DNA of 64,000 nt from Pontederia crassipes (GCA_030549335.1 JAUKPH010000022.1:2356001-2420000); one strand, 5' to 3'; shown: positions 11,621 through 26,198, counted from the first letter of the stretch. Notes: a model not told the origin generated them from the letters alone. Translations and numbers: made by a program.

Positions 11621-13139
11621 AAAATAATTAAAAATTATAACGAGTAAAATAATCGTTGAAAAGTATGTCGCTGCTTATAATTTTTTTTATCCCTTCTGCC
11701 TATTTGTCGCTTTGGATCTCACTCGTGACTCCCTTTGTGTCCACGTTCTCTCTCTCAAGCTCGCCCTCTCTGGCAACTCAAGGATCAACCATAACACCAT
11801 GGCTCCGACGAACTCAAGCTTCAACCATGACAACATGAGGACCAGATGCCCCCCTTCTCCGAGGACACTCTCTCCTCCTTTGGCAACCTCTTTTTAAAAG
11901 GGTCCACCCCCTTTCGGAAACCTGACTGTCCTTTTTTCTTAGGGTGGCATCGGATCCACCCTACAAGGGAAGGATACATACCCTAAAGGGAGTGGCACAA
12001 CCATCCTTTTTTTCTTAAGGTGACAGCAGTGCAAACTCTCACCAAGGACGTATCTACCTTTATGTGGTAGATCCGGTTGTTGAGGACAAATGTCGAATAT
12101 GACACAAATAGACGCTATGAAAATTGTTGAAGTGAGATACATTTAGTAATATTCATGGGACGAGTGAAGTTGATTCCAATACGACCAAGTTCAACCCAAG
12201 TTGGGCTGGGTCAAGTTGAAATTTTCTTAAGGTCAAACTCAACCCAAACTGACTTAGGATTACACGATCTTCAAATAATAATAAATATATTAAAACATTC
12301 AAATATTTTCCATATTGAAAATACTTTACTTTCATATATTCCTTAATGTTGAATGATATAAAAGACTTAAACTAAATAAAAATATTTTTTTAAAAATTAG
12401 ATCATTAGATTCTCGGGATCCCTTTGACATATTAATAAACACTATGAAAGGTTTGACCCTTTTGTTATTCTAATGTACATGTGTATTATGTGAATTATCT
12501 CGAGAAGATGAAGGATAATTGTCAATGATTGAGTAACTTCTATGGAGCCTATTACAATGGCGAGTGATTATAAAAATGAAAGCGAGAAATCAAGTTGTAG
12601 TTAAAGGTGCTATAGAAGTCACATTTTAAAATGACTAAGTAACTTCTGTGGAGTCTATTACAAGCACTGACTTAATTGATAATTTGTGTGATGAGAGCAA
12701 TTAATTGGCAATGTTGGCCTCTATAAAGAAGATGAAGATGCAATTGATGATGATAGCATAGATGAAAAAGATTATGCAACTACATCTTCTTCTGAAAATG
12801 AATAAGAATTATGTAGCAACTTTGATAATGATGAATAAATTTTAACTTCAACATGATCTTAGAATCATATTTATGTACTGATTAATCTACTTTTTGGCAC
12901 CTAAGTGTGTTTAATTTATACTTCATTAATTTTTCAAAATTTTGGTTTATGATGGGTTCTCACAAAGCCCTTGAATCATTAAATTTCTCATTGTCATCTG
13001 ATGTAGTAAGAAAATAATTGATTTGATCTCACTTATAGTTGTTTTTAGGATATATCATTTTGTTTACCTTCTTGTGAATTTTCTTCGCAAAATCATGAAG
13101 TTATTTGTGATGCAATTTCTTTACCTTCTCTCGAGTGTA
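11621..13139. other. Intergenic, nothing recognised
   Basis: AT-rich sequence with short open frames only. A short patch near 12,190-12,260 (CAACCCAAGTTGGGCTGGG) resembles the ends of plant hAT elements but is too short to call. Confidence 0.5.
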
Positions 13140-13681
13140 TGGGTGAGCACCGACCCGGATTTTCAGAAAATATTCCCGGCCCGGTTATAAGTCGGACCGG
13201 GTCGGGGTCCAAGAATCAAAAAACCCGGTGGGTTCCGGGTCAGGACCGGGTCCAACATATAAAAACCCGACCCGGGACCCGACCCGGTTATAATAATAAA
13301 AACCTATTAATAATTTTTATATAATTCTAATTAATTGATAATTTAATCATTACTTGTCCATTTTGAAGTGTTAAAGAAATTCTATTGTATTATTATGTGA
13401 TACATTGACATAATATTTTAATAAGTTGATGTTTAATTGATTAAATTATGATTTAAATTTGCTAATTATCACAAGTTTTCTATTTTTTTCTATTTTTTTA
13501 AATATTTTTTTGACCCGGTTCCATTCCCAGTTTCATTCCCGATTTTTCCGGACCGACCCGGACCCGGTACCAGTCGGAACTGGGTCCGGTACCGGGTCTA
13601 AATTTTTTGGACCCGGCAAAAACCGAGTAGGGACCGGGTCAAGCCAAACTCGGACCCGAACCAGGATTTGCTCTGCCCTAC
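13140..13681. mobile_element. hAT-like MITE, ~542 bp
   Basis: GC-rich ends full of GACCCGG/CCGGGTC enclose an AT-rich centre. The ends are imperfectly inverted (TGGGTGAGCAC on the left; TAGGGCAGAGCA on the right, read inward). The flanks carry an 8-bp near-duplication, CGAGTGTA at 13132-13139 and TGAGTGTA at 13683-13690, the length used by hAT transposases. There is no transposase. Confidence 0.65.
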
Positions 13682-13690
13682 TTGAGTGTA

Positions 13691-15170
13691 TTTTCATAAA
13701 TGATTACCAATATAATAACTTTTTAATGTATTTATATTTTACGATTTTTCTTTTTTTTATAAGAGACTCTAGACATTAGAAATTGGTTCTTCAATTATGT
13801 CTATCAGTGTTTGGTAAAAGATACAACACAATAAGTGGACCAACCTCATATTTTAGTTGAAATATTTTGTCGATAACTTGTGTTACTATCTAGTCTTCAA
13901 AATATATATATTATTCAAATTATCTCATTTTTTATGTATAGATGTTTAATTTTTTAAGAGGAAAAGGGAGGGAGAAAGATACTCCTCCTAACAAAAAAGA
14001 AAAAAAGAAATTAGGGGAATTAGAATTGTGGAAAGACCATCGATGGATGCTTGAGGCTTCGTTTGACGACGACTTGACGAAAGTTGCTTCATCATCGGGT
14101 ATTGTTGACGCATTGACACAATTACTTCAAGCCAACATTTTAAAGTATACTTGAAACCAGATGATCATTCTAGGTAATTTTTCATTTGTCAAAAAGTTTC
14201 ATTGTTTTGCAACATGTCGTTTGATTATCATTAATTTAAACTATAGGCTTGTGTCATGGTCGCTTTTACTATGATAATATGATCAATCATGACTTACATA
14301 AGAAAAAAGTTTTCTCAAGCTAACAGACATGTGGTTCAGAGAACCCCAGTTAACTCAGAGTTGTATAATATTTTATTGCAAGAACTCATTGATGGATGTA
14401 CTTGTCATATTGCATGGATGCGAGAGCGACCCAGCTTGGCCAGTCATATCAGCATCCATGAAAATTAAGTCCCACAATGACTTAAATAGCACACTAAAGA
14501 TTGATTATTTAATGATTGTTTATTGAATAAGAACTTAAATAGTTAATTTCAATCGTATTGAATTGTGTGGTTTGAACATATTAGAACTATTATTAATTGG
14601 GCATTTAGGTTGTCATATGATCGATGTTTCAAGCCACCAATATAATTGAATTGGGCATTAAGACAATAATGCTAATGTTTTTATTAAATATGATTATGAA
14701 CCACGAAGAATGACACACTGTAACTTATTATTGTTCCTCATTGATCGATTTGTATGATGTTTTATATGATGATCATTGCGAAATTGTTGGATTATTTCCT
14801 TCTAGATCATATTGTCAATTATTTTATTTAGTTATAACATTTACATACAACTAATGGGAGGTGAACCTCCCCTACATCCGGATTTGTGTAGATATGGAAG
14901 AATGAAAGATGAAGTCGGAAGCTAGCTCATGACGATAGTTAGCACATAGTGTCGATCCCACCTTAGAAATTATGTTATAGTGTTTATGGTTATGTTTTTG
15001 TCAGCCTATGAGCCTTACTATGGATTATAGGTTATTCATGTTATGTGTCCCCACCTACAAGGAACATTGTGAAGTTGTTATTTTTTGTAGACTTCGAATC
15101 ATGTCTGTGGTTGAGCTATCTACCTTATGTTGTCAATTGAGCTTATCGCATATTATCTTTGATATTGTAT
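13691..15170. other. Intergenic, nothing firmly recognised
   Basis: AT-rich. A 70-codon open frame at 13942-14154 encodes a Lys-rich then amphipathic peptide that I do not recognise. No splice context or second exon is evident, so I do not call it a gene. Confidence 0.45.
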
Positions 15171-15345
15171 CCAAGGCTATTAAAATCGCGAACTAACTCG
15201 TAAACTCATATGAGTTTAAGAGTTTATGGCAGACATTCGAATAAATTCGTGCAGTGGATTAGAGTACTAACTTGTTAAAATCGCTAAATCGATAAACTCG
15301 ATCGAACTAACTCCTAAATTCGCCAGATATGCCATAACCCATGTT
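15171..15345. mobile_element. Fragment of the CAAGGTTGTNAA family (hAT-like)
   Basis: CCAAGGCTATTAAAATCGCG followed by repeated AACTCG/GAGTTTA strings matches the start of the 45,131-46,163 element. No opposite end was found. The following stretch, 15,346-16,521, holds nothing I recognise. Confidence 0.45.
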
Positions 15346-16940
15346 AATGAATCCAAAAATATTATTTCACCTATCTTAGAGCCATAATTTTTCCTTATTC
15401 ACCCATTTTAACTTTTACATTCTTCTTGCTCTTAATTCTCCGTGGCCATAAATTTTTTTAGGTGCTTTCCGATGTACCTTCATACTTATGAATTGCCTTA
15501 ATTCCATTTCATATTTCCTCTTCATTGGCTCTCGAATGACTAACTTTAATTATCAACATGTTTGTCATCATTGTACTACCATCTCCTCATCCACAATTCA
15601 TTTATTTTTTTGTAACATTAGTTGAGTTTATATTTGTTTGAAATACCTTATATGATTAACTTTTTAGTTGCACTATATTAAGTTTTTTTAAATACTTGAT
15701 GGATTTTGTATGTATTTAATTTGAACTTTGAAGTGAAGAATTACAAATTATGTATGCAAAATTATGTATCTTAATATAAAAAACATTCATTTATGACTCA
15801 TTAAAAAAAAGACTATGTATGTGCGGAATACTATACATGTTCAATTACACATGATTCTAGTTTATATATTGTTGTTAAAATTTTGAGATATTAGGATTCA
15901 TTTTATGGCACTATGGCAGATACTTTTATGATCTTTAGGATTAAACTAAAAAGATATTTGGATTTCATTCTTTATTATACTAGGGATTGCTTTTGATGAT
16001 TACATTATTATTTGACAAAGATAATTAATAAGAACTTATTTTTATATTAATTATTTTGTACTTTAATTTAATATGTACATAAATTCTATGAATTTACAAA
16101 ATGAGTCTACATTTTGAATTCATGGGAGGTTGACCGAGTTTACATGGATACTCGAACTTAACATGTTTGATTGTATCATTTATCATGTGACGCACTTGGG
16201 ACCCGCTCGCAGGATGTGTCGTGGGACGAATTTCGTGGGCGTTACATTCTTCTTCTGCCATTATGTATACTACACATGTAAATAATAATTAGAATATAAA
16301 TTAATAATGCATGTGTTAAGTCTCATTAATGACCTTAATAATTTGGCTTCCCATTTTATATCAAGCCAAAAAAAGTGGTACATAATTTTCTTAAGCAACG
16401 AGTATGGAATCTTTTTCGCATTTTGATGTTTTTCTTGATGTTTTTTTACCGATTTATATGAATCTTCGTAATAATTTACTAAGTCATTGCTAATCATTGT
16501 GCATTTTTCCTATTACATATACTAGTGTGAAGTCCGCACGATGTGCGGGTAGGATGTACCTAAAATGTATCTTTATTATTTATATTTATATTTAATAGAC
16601 ATTTTAGAAATAATATATATATTAATTTAAATCATTTGTGACTATTTCGTTCAAAAATAGATTATAGAATAAAGTCTTCAATGTAGAATAAATAATCAAA
16701 TATAAAATGATAAGAAGTAACTTCATATTTAGAAATAACAAATATTTATATTATAAAATGATAATATTTATCCTCATGTATCATTTTTAAGTCAGATATA
16801 TTCTTAGAATATTTGTCTTTAAGAACCTATGATTGTTATTAATCTAATTCAGATAGGTGATGTAAAAAAAAAGGGAACAATTTTAACACATAAACAAATG
16901 CATAAACTTAAATTTCAAAATAAATAAAATACATGATTAA

Positions 16941-16941
<1 letters not shown>

Positions 16942-16991
<50 letters not shown>
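16942..16991. repeat. (TA)n microsatellite
   Basis: About 25 uninterrupted TA units inside the Helitron. Similar TA tracts lie at about 19752-19782, 20811-20853, 41283-41321 and at the window end, 63982-64000. Confidence 0.9.
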
Positions 16992-16992
<1 letters not shown>

Positions 16993-18182
16993 AACGGATA
17001 CAATTGAACATGCCATGTGAAACATTGGCAAACGAAAAAAAGATAATGAAGAAAATGTATAACAAAACTTATAATATATATATATACCTAAACACATAAA
17101 GATAATTTTTATGAATATAAAAATAATAATTAAATTATTCACCAAAGACACAATTTTAACATTTGCACGCACAATTATATTAATCTCCTTATACTATTTA
17201 CGAAATTTTTTATATGGTAATACCTCTATGTAAAAAAATCGACACCAAAATAACCTAATCAAACAGGTGTATATATCTTTAAAAAATAAAATGAATTTAT
17301 TAAATGGTGTTGTTAATGAATTAATTGAACAAAAATATAAATTATAGAAAATTCTAATGATGGATGTGAATGCAGTTTTTCATATATTATTATTATCATA
17401 TCCTTGTCATTTTTCCAATCATATATAAGAAATTTTATAAAATAAACATTGTTATGACAATTAAGACATTCACATAAGACAATATGATATAAAACTACGA
17501 TCTCATATTATATATATATATATAATTTTACTTGTAAAATATGCTAATATATAAACTCTAATGTGTATATTTATAATGCAAGTTTTATATTTCATTTTGA
17601 ATTTAATTATTCCCTTTTAGTTTAAATTTAATTTCATATGGGAAGCAAGAAGTTCTTACTTAATTCAAATTTAATTCAAGAAGTTCTAATTTTGAAGTTC
17701 TTATTATTTTATATGTGGTTAAAACTCCTACTCTTACTCAAATTAAACATTATTTATATTTCTATTTAAGAAATTAATTTTATTACTAAGCACATTGTTA
17801 ATTAAATTTCATTATTTTTAGACATTTATTTACGTAACCTACCAAATATATTTCCTAATATCTTGTTTGATTTTAAACACTTTTATCGAGGTAATCTATC
17901 AATAACTAACTTCAAAATATATGAATAAGTTAAAAAAAGTGATATGTCATTGGAGTAGTGGGTAACAATAATTCATAACCATCCCCCAAATTTCTAAAAA
18001 TTACAAAACTGAATCAAAATAAATTTTTGTTAATAGTTATAAATAAAGTTTTTGATAGAAATGGCATGCATAGGAATAGATAGAGGTGATGGAAATCAGA
18101 AGACTTTATTAAACCAGTATATGATAAAGGAAAAATAATAATAATCTAACAACAATAATAATATAATGGACAATCTAACAAT

Positions 18183-18672
18183 CAAGGTTGTCAAGATCTC
18201 GATCTAGATCTTAAGATCTTACGATTTTACAATCTTACGAACCCCTTCCGATCTCGATCTTATCTTGAGGATCTTATGTGTAAGATCTTAATACGATCTT
18301 AATTTTGGTCACACGATCTTATGATCTTATCCGATCCTATACGATGTTATATGATAAATATAATTATTTAAATATTAATTTTAAATATATTTATGATAAT
18401 AAAAATTAATTTATATGAAGTTAAATACATTTTCTTTTATTTTTAATATATTTTGATATAATTTGACTTAAGAATCGATAAAAAATGTCTTAGTGGGGTA
18501 TCATTTAAGATTTCCATGCGAAACATTTGTCAAAAATATATTTATTATTTTAAAAATATATTATTTTATTAATAAGTAGAGTAGGATCTTACGATCCTCG
18601 ATCCGATCTTACGATCTTCGATCTTATGACCCTCCTCTGATCTTATATAAGATATCGATCTTGACAACCTTA
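18183..18672. mobile_element. hAT-like MITE, 490 bp, nested in the Helitron
   Basis: The inverted ends are CAAGGTTGTCAAGATC on the left and GATCTTGACAACCTTA on the right. A perfect 8-bp target duplication CTAACAAT flanks it at 18175-18182 and 18673-18680. The interior near both ends is packed with GATCTTA/TAAGATC motifs, and the middle is AT-rich. There is no transposase. It belongs with the elements at 15,171, 34,925 and 45,131, which share the CAAGGTTGTNAA end. Confidence 0.8.
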
Positions 18673-19749
18673 CTAACAATAATAATCAGTACATGATAAA
18701 GGAAAAACAGTGTTCAATATAACAACAAAAAGAATATATATAGCAACAATGTCAAAAAAGACATCCTTTGAAGAACATATATAACAACAATCACACACCT
18801 TAAAAAATTCAGAAATGTCTAATATTCTAAAAAAAGTACCAAAATGTATGATTATAACAATTTCATAATGCATTAATTATTATGTTCATTTTTTCTAACT
18901 TGACCAATGATTTCGTGGCACATAGAATAATATTGTGATCAATAAATATATGGAAAAAATGTGAAGTATATAATAATGGAAAGAATGATAATACTTGCAT
19001 TGACTAAGAAGAACATATTCAAGTGAGAAAATAATTGATAGAAAATCATGAATTAAGGAAAAAATAATTGGTAGAACATCTATACAATAAGGAATCTAAA
19101 TTGATGATACACTTGAAACTAATTCAACATTTCATAGATAAGAGAACATTATCTGAAGAACATGTGAACAATTAAAGTTTGTAAAAAAATAAAGAATATT
19201 CGAGAGAGAGAGAGAGATTTTCTTACGAAGAGAACAGAGGATGTTGTGTATTCAAATTGGCTTCTCTAGTCTCCAGAGTATTTAAAAGGTGGCATCATTC
19301 AATTGCTAAATAAAAAGTAACTACTCAATAGTTTTATGGTTATTAACTTATCATTCACTAAAAAAGTTGTGATATATTAATTTAATATAGTATGATTATG
19401 CCAGAGGCGTGATTTGTTTAGCATTTTCTTCTTGCATATACTGTTCTCTTTAATATAATAACATACACAAATTAAAAAGAGATATAATACAGATATATTA
19501 AATAGTATATTATATTATTAATTAATATTTATAGTATGTGTGAATGTATTATAAAACTGATTATATTACTATTTTCTTAGAAAAAATGTGATTCTAATTT
19601 TATTATTTTATTTTTTTGGACGTGGCTCTCTTTGGGTAACAAATTTTTTTTATAACATTTACATTTATTTATAGTTACATAATTAGTTATTTGATCTAGT
19701 ACATACACATTAATAGGGTTACAGATAAAATTATCCATTGCTCCAATCT

Positions 19750-19782
<33 letters not shown>

Positions 19783-20238
19783 CAAATATAAAATGTCCAA
19801 TAAATAACTAAATATAAAATGAGAAGAAATACTTTTTATGTAAAAAAAACAAATATCTATATTCTAAAATGATAATCTCTTAGAGTATAATATCTATATG
19901 CTCTAGGTAGTTACGACACTTGCATGAAAAAAAAAATCAAAACTATATATATTTTAAATACCAAATGCATGGACAACTAGTTTGCACGTATATGAATAAT
20001 AATGCTTTAATCGGTTAAATAATCTAATATATATATGATAAAAAAATTATAAATACCAAATGCATGGATGCTCTAATAAGGCTGTTAACACATTTTGCAT
20101 GAAAATAATTTATACCACATACTAATATATTATAACAAATAAGATTTATTTGTTAAAATTATGGACACATGACACTTCCTATTTTTGCCAAATGTCAAGC
20201 CCTCCTTACAAACTTCTTTGCTTTTAATATAGTATAGA

Positions 20239-20806
20239 TTAACCACATAAAAAAGAAATGTCTTCAATTCTATTATATTTTTTTTGTTGATACTGGAAGA
20301 AATTATTATATTTATTAAATTCTCTACACAATGTCCTTTCTCTTTTTATTATTCTCGTCATTTTTATATGTTTTTTTATTTTAGTTTCTTTAATTATTAT
20401 ATCTACATCTCATTAATTGAATAATTCTTTACAACCAAGTACACTTGGTATTCTTATCATTAAATTGTGTACAACTCTTTATATTGAACTCTATTTCTCA
20501 TTCATAATAAAAAAATAATTATGTATAAATGTTTCCATAATTAGTGAGTATTAAATTTCTAACATCATGATTAAATTTTCATAAATTGCATGTTAACTAT
20601 TTAAACTCAATTATATTTTTCATTAACAATGAAAAATATTTCATAATTAATAAAAAAATATGTGAACTAGTGAACATTAAATTTCCACAAATATATAATT
20701 AATTATATTAAAAAATAAAATAAAAATGTAAAATAGTGATGAAAAATGTCTCTTATGTTTTTAATATTCTAGCTCATATGTATTATTTTTCTAAACTAAT
20801 GATTAA

Positions 20807-20858
<52 letters not shown>

Positions 20859-22440
20859 CTTCATGACTAAAATTTCATAGATTACATATTAAATACTTAA
20901 ATTTAATTTTTTATTAATAATTTAAATATTTAAAATTTAATAAAAAAATCTGTATACTAATGAACATTAAGTTTCCATATTTATATAATCAATTATTATT
21001 AAAAAAATATAAAGTAGTGATGAAAAAATGTGTCTTATCTCTTTAATATTTCTAACATAAGATTTTTTTTGAGCTAATGGTTACATATTATATAAATATG
21101 TATGTTTGCATATATAATGGTGAGTCATTACTAAAATAGTTAAATGGTGTCACATGGTTCAACAAACATCAAGATAAAAATGTCGTACATCCATATGAAC
21201 CATGGATCGATCATACAAAAAGTACTCTTCGAATGGACGAATTCCAAATGTAGAAATATATTAATAAAATCAATCACATTTTATTTTGAATATATGAATT
21301 ATAATATTATTTTAGATAAAATATTTATTAATTTCCTTTATCAATTGGTAGCAAAATTTTAATCTATTTCTTATTCTTAAGACATTCATAAAAAAAAATT
21401 GTCTAGAATATTTATTCTGATATTACGAAAGATAAAACATTTTTATAGCCATTTTAAATATTTTAAGATGTAGACTTAGCTAGCACATTGTATTAAATAT
21501 TATGTCCATATCAAATGATTTTTAAGTTGCCAGATATTTCTAGATATATTATATGCTACAAAAATAGTACTTATATTTTAAAAATACTAATTAAAATATA
21601 AAATTATATTTTAAAATATATTTAAATTGTGCGAAGTTTGACTGAGTTACCTAGTCTATCTCATAAGTCGATTGATTTTATGATAGATAAATTGATATGA
21701 TATTCCTATTTTTTTTTCATTTATAAATCTTTAATAATCTTATCTGATGTACATAGCTCAATGACATTATTATTGGGCCTAAACAAGATTCATGTAGGAT
21801 CCCAACACCACGCGTGGATCAAAATCCAACTTTTGTTTTCAGGATACGAAATTGACCAAGATTCATGCATGACGGATTGGAATGATCCTTGGTGCGTTCA
21901 CCATATCATCATGATCTTGTGCGTTCATTTATTGAATGTTTTGTCTATGTGCCATGCAAGACACTAAATTAAAATTCGTTATTACTATTTTTTATTTAAA
22001 TTAATTCTCTAAATATTTTGGTCCATCTTGAATATTTTTTTAGGATAGGGACAGAATCTCAATCTCAAAATGTAACCAAATAAAACTTATCTGGATTCAC
22101 TTTTTTATTTTTCTTATTTGTATTTAGTATACAAGATTACAAGCATGAGCTGCTTAGGGATCTAAAACAAGTTATCGCTTTTCATAAGAATGATATTTGA
22201 TAAATAAATTATCATTAGAATTGTTCAAAAATACCAGCAAAAAGCTATTTAAAAATAAACAGAGTTATAGATAAAATAGAATATGACGAGTTTATATTAT
22301 GCATGATTCAAAGAAATTAATGATATTACAGAGTAAAAAAAGCTTAATTAAATTGATATCTTTTTATATCACAATTTCATGGGACTTGAGAATTTTAAAA
22401 ATTTAAATGAAAAATAAATTGTCTGGAACAATGCTTGCTG
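20239..22440. other. AT-rich intergenic, nothing recognised
   Basis: Very AT-rich with a long TA tract at about 20811-20853. It resembles Helitron interior sequence in composition, but I find no termini. Confidence 0.5.
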
Positions 22441-22707
22441 TTATGTCTCGGACAGCGAATCATCTCACAAGAGACTCAATATTCTCGCGGAGTGGACTAC
22501 GGTCGGAACCTTTTAAACAAGAAAAGAAAACACGTCTCCACTCCACTTCGATCGAACTAAAAGAAAACAAAAAATCTTAAGAAAATAGCTGCAATCAGGT
22601 GTTTGGAATCGGCTCGATCGGATTGCTTGGAGAAATAGAGTCGGAAAACCTAAATCTTACCTCGAGATCCTCTCGATCCGGGAGGAGGAGGAGGAGGAAG
22701 TGCAACA

Positions 22708-25700
22708 ATGGCGGATGGAGGCGGCGGGAAGGAGGGGTGGCTCATATACGGGTTCGTGGCGCGGGGGACGGTGGTAGTCTCGGAGTACACGGAGTTCACC
22801 GGAAACTTCCCGCAGATCGCCGCGCAGTGCCTCCAGAAGCTGCAGTCGTCCAACAAGTGGTTCGCCTACGCGTGCGACGGCCACGCCTTCAACTTCCTCG
22901 TCCACAGCGGCTACGGTCAGTAGAACTGCTCTTGGATGCTCCGCTCGTGCTTAGATTTATTGCGTTAGCATGCGTTAATGCTTAAATGTAGTTGACGACA
23001 ATGTGGTTATACTTGGATTGCCTGTTTACCGGAGTAAATTTTCCTGATGGTATTAGTCTCATTAATTCACTACTAGAAAAAAAGGGGAAAGGGGAAATTA
23101 TTTAGGCAGCAATTGAAGCTTTTCTTAGTTGTTTTGAGAGATTTCTCATGCCTAATGTGTTATGAGGGTACGAGTTGATCGTTTCGATGGTTGATGACGA
23201 TATGGGATTGTAGAGCCTGTTAACATCTCTGATAAGCTTCCGTCGCAGATCAAAATGTTCGACATATAATTCCTATTTCTTGGCCATGAATTGTGTCTCT
23301 TCTGCGACAATCTAAAAATAATTTACAAATTGTCAAAGCATGCAGCATCACATCAATTTCAAATTTTCTTATGTTCTTCATCTTTAGCATGTTGAAAATT
23401 GAATTTACTTTGCAGCATGGATGTAGGTCTGATGTTTTAGAACATATCTATGGGTCCTCATGTTAATTCAAATTGACCTGCTAAACATCGGCTTCAGTCA
23501 CAAGACAGAGAGGCATCAATGTGAAAAGCAACTCTCTCTTCTCTATGTTGCCTTTTAGGTGTCCTCTTTATTATGGGGAGTGTTAAAAGTATCTTATGCA
23601 TTTAACATGGCAGTTTTTCTTTTTATCATTTTGGAATGTTGTTGATTGTAATTTCAGAAGGATTTGCTGGTTGGTATGATATATTGATATGTGTGACTCT
23701 GAAGACATTGTTTCTTCTCTGAATTTTGCAGCATATTGTGTTGTTGCCAAAGATTCTGTTCCTAAACATGTTTCGATAGCATTCTTGGAACGCTTGAAAG
23801 AAGACTTTACAAAGAGATATGGAGGTGGTAAGGCTGATACAGCAACTGCCAAAAGTCTAAACAAAGAGTTTGGGTATGCATTTGACAATCCCTTATGTCG
23901 ATATAACCCATTTCCTCATTTCCTAGTATAATGGTAAAGATAAATGTACAAACATGGTGAAATGTCTACCAGTGATATAGGATTGTTAACTGTTAAGTCC
24001 AACATCACTTTTGATTATTGTCTATATATTCAGTTAAACTTTTTTCGACACTAAATCTTAAAGTGCTCTCTCCTTTTTTTTACGAAACCAAATTTTAAAT
24101 CTTGATGTTAGACTTTCAACCCTGAAGGTGTTTATGCTGATGCTAAATATGATATCTTTCTCTTTTCCATTTCCAAATGAATAATAAGAAAAGACATTTA
24201 TATTCTTAAACAACAACAACAACAAAGCCTTATCCCAAGCTTGTATATAATAATCTTTTGCCAAGAATCTCTAGCATCCCCTTATTGACTTATATTACTT
24301 ACAGTACCATTACCCTTTTCTATTTGTGCCTCTCGAAGATACAGATTATACACCACCCTCTTTTAGACCTAGTCTCTCCAGGTATTTCTTTTCTTTCTGT
24401 TGGGCTGTAATTCAAATGGTCGCATAGGGGTGACATTGTAGCTCACATTTTGTTTGTCATAATAATATCCAGGCAGTGTTAGATGTGGCTTGTCAGTTAT
24501 CTTTGAGTCTATGATGACCTAGCTTCAACACTTGGATGATAAAATTCATGTCTTAAATGTTAACAAAGTTTTGTGGTCGCTGTCCTATCTAAGGTGACAC
24601 TTTACTTTTTCCATGTGTGATAAAATTCATGTCGTCAGTGCTAACAAAGTCTTTCTTTGTTTCTCCGAAAAAAACAATGACGTAAAAAGTGCTAAATTTT
24701 TTTCTTTTTAAGATAAAAGATAAACATAACATTAGCACTTTGTCATATGCAATGCATGGTTTGGATAACTACTTTTTTTATAAGCTTGAATTCTCTGTTT
24801 CAGTCCAATAATAAAGCAGCACATGCAATATGTAACTGACCATGCAGAGGAAATAGAGAAGGTTTTAAAGGTGAAGGCTCAAGTATCAGAGGTCAAAAGC
24901 ATTATGTTGGAAAACATAGAGAAGGTGCTTGTTTTTTTTTCTATTGATTTAGTAATCACCACTCTGTATTTCTGTTGTTTTATGTGACATTTCTAGAGTT
25001 TTTTTTATGAACATCTAGTAATTTTGTGATGTCATCTTTTCTCCAACCGTTTGTTAGTTCTCTAGCCATCCAGAATTATCTTAGAATGACAAGGATGCCT
25101 GAAGTAATATGTCAACTTGTTTTTTGCATTTTAGGAAAAGAGATAGCACTGAGTTTTGTTCGCATCTTTTAACGACATTAAGTGAAGGTGAAATTAAGCT
25201 GCCATACCTTTTTTTGCATTTGCCATGCGTTAAAAACATTGTTGTCAATGAAGCTGCACAGAAAACCATCCATGTATCTTACCTAAATAGTTGATTAAAA
25301 AGCCATTTCGAATGAATTTTTATCATTAACTTTCTATTTCAATAAGCTAGTATTTTAATTAGATTATTCGATGAGGTTTGTATTTTTAAGTAACTTCTGT
25401 TTAGAGCTTCTGCTTCTTTATGATTATGCTAAAAAGTTGTATTTGCCCGATACTATGCACTTTAAAATATTGAAAGCAAACATGTGTAGTGGTTTCTAAA
25501 CCTCATTTTGTTCAATGTCTAGTAGAAGTATGTATTTGTTGTACCATTTGATTACTGCTTGGAGACAAGATGTATCCATGAAAAGATATATTTCCTTTGA
25601 AATGACAGTGATATGCATTTCTACTTTAGATAGTTGCAGACCTAAGAGTTCTGGTTAATTGGCATGTTGTTGATGCATATCTGTATCATTGTCTTGTTTT

Positions 25701-26198
25701 ACGTAAGATTTTTTCTCTCTCTCTTAAACTTCGATGCTATGCATATATAATGTTATATCCTAAAGGATAAGCAATGTTCTTCCCCTTTGGTAGAGATGAA
25801 ATGGCAGTGGACGAGTAGAACTGCCTCTCCTCTTTGCAGCTTATCATTAACATTGGTTGGAGTTGTTCTAACCTATGCATTTCCCATATTTCCCAGACTA
25901 TAGACCGTGGGGAAAACTTGAAAGACCTTCAAGAAAAGACTACAAATCTTCACAATGAGGTAGTCTCCAAGTTCAGAAATCAACTTTCTTGGAATCTATG
26001 CCTGTATCACTCATGACATCTACCCTTGCATCTCAGGCTCAAGGATTCAAGAAACAAGGAACAAAACTTCGCAAAAAGATGTGGTTGCAGAATATGAAAA
26101 TTAAGTTGGTGGTTTTCGGGATCCTCTTGGTGTTGATTCTCATCATTTGGATATCAGTGTGCCAAGGGTTTGATTGCACGAAACCCAGTACAGGCTGA
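22708..26198 (+). CDS. VAMP724: R-SNARE of the VAMP72 group (VAMP724-like)
   Basis: Five exons (22708-22915, 23732-23873, 24804-24924, 25897-25959, 26037-26198) join in frame to 231 residues, the usual family length, with GT-AG introns throughout. Residues ~10-125 are a longin domain ([50 protein letters not shown]). Residues ~137-195 are the SNARE motif, with the zero-layer arginine at R161 in TIDRGEN. Residues ~202-220 are the membrane anchor, followed by a short lumenal tail with Cys. VAMP72 proteins sit on vesicles and pair with Qa/Qb/Qc SNAREs at the plasma membrane or endosomes. [23 protein letters not shown] and IIWISVC are closest in memory to Arabidopsis VAMP724, so the subgroup is likely but not proven. 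Exon 1 is GC-rich and the rest AT-rich. Confidence 0.93.
24211..24236 (-). mobile_element. 3' tail of an Au SINE in VAMP intron 2
   Basis: CAACAACAACAACAAAGCCT then TATCCC is the reverse complement of the Au SINE 3' end. Only about 26 bp remain, so it is either a strongly 5'-truncated insertion or an eroded remnant. Confidence 0.6.

Larger units (their letters stand above)
16522..20238 (-). mobile_element. Non-autonomous Helitron, 3.7 kb
   Basis: Read on the minus strand it begins TCTATACTATATTAAAAG (20238 downward) and ends with a perfect 6-bp hairpin CCGCAC-ATC-GTGCGG, then ACTTCACACTAG at 16522. It is inserted between A and T, as Helitrons are. It shares its 5' end and hairpin layout with the element at 37,246-43,711. 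No RepHel helicase frame is present. It contains (TA)n tracts at about 16942-16991 and 19752-19782 and a nested hAT-like element. Confidence 0.75.

Noticed and set aside
13942-14154. 70-codon Lys-rich frame
   Set aside because: I recognise no domain, splice partner or promoter, and the surroundings are AT-rich; it is too weak to call a gene.
22599-22985. 128-codon frame overlapping VAMP exon 1 in another frame
   Set aside because: It is an Arg-rich shadow of the GC-rich exon; the VAMP frame is conserved and splices correctly.
23068-23085. CACTACTAGAAAAAAAGG in VAMP intron 1
   Set aside because: It resembles a CACTA terminus, but no facing end, subterminal repeats or 3-bp duplication is visible.
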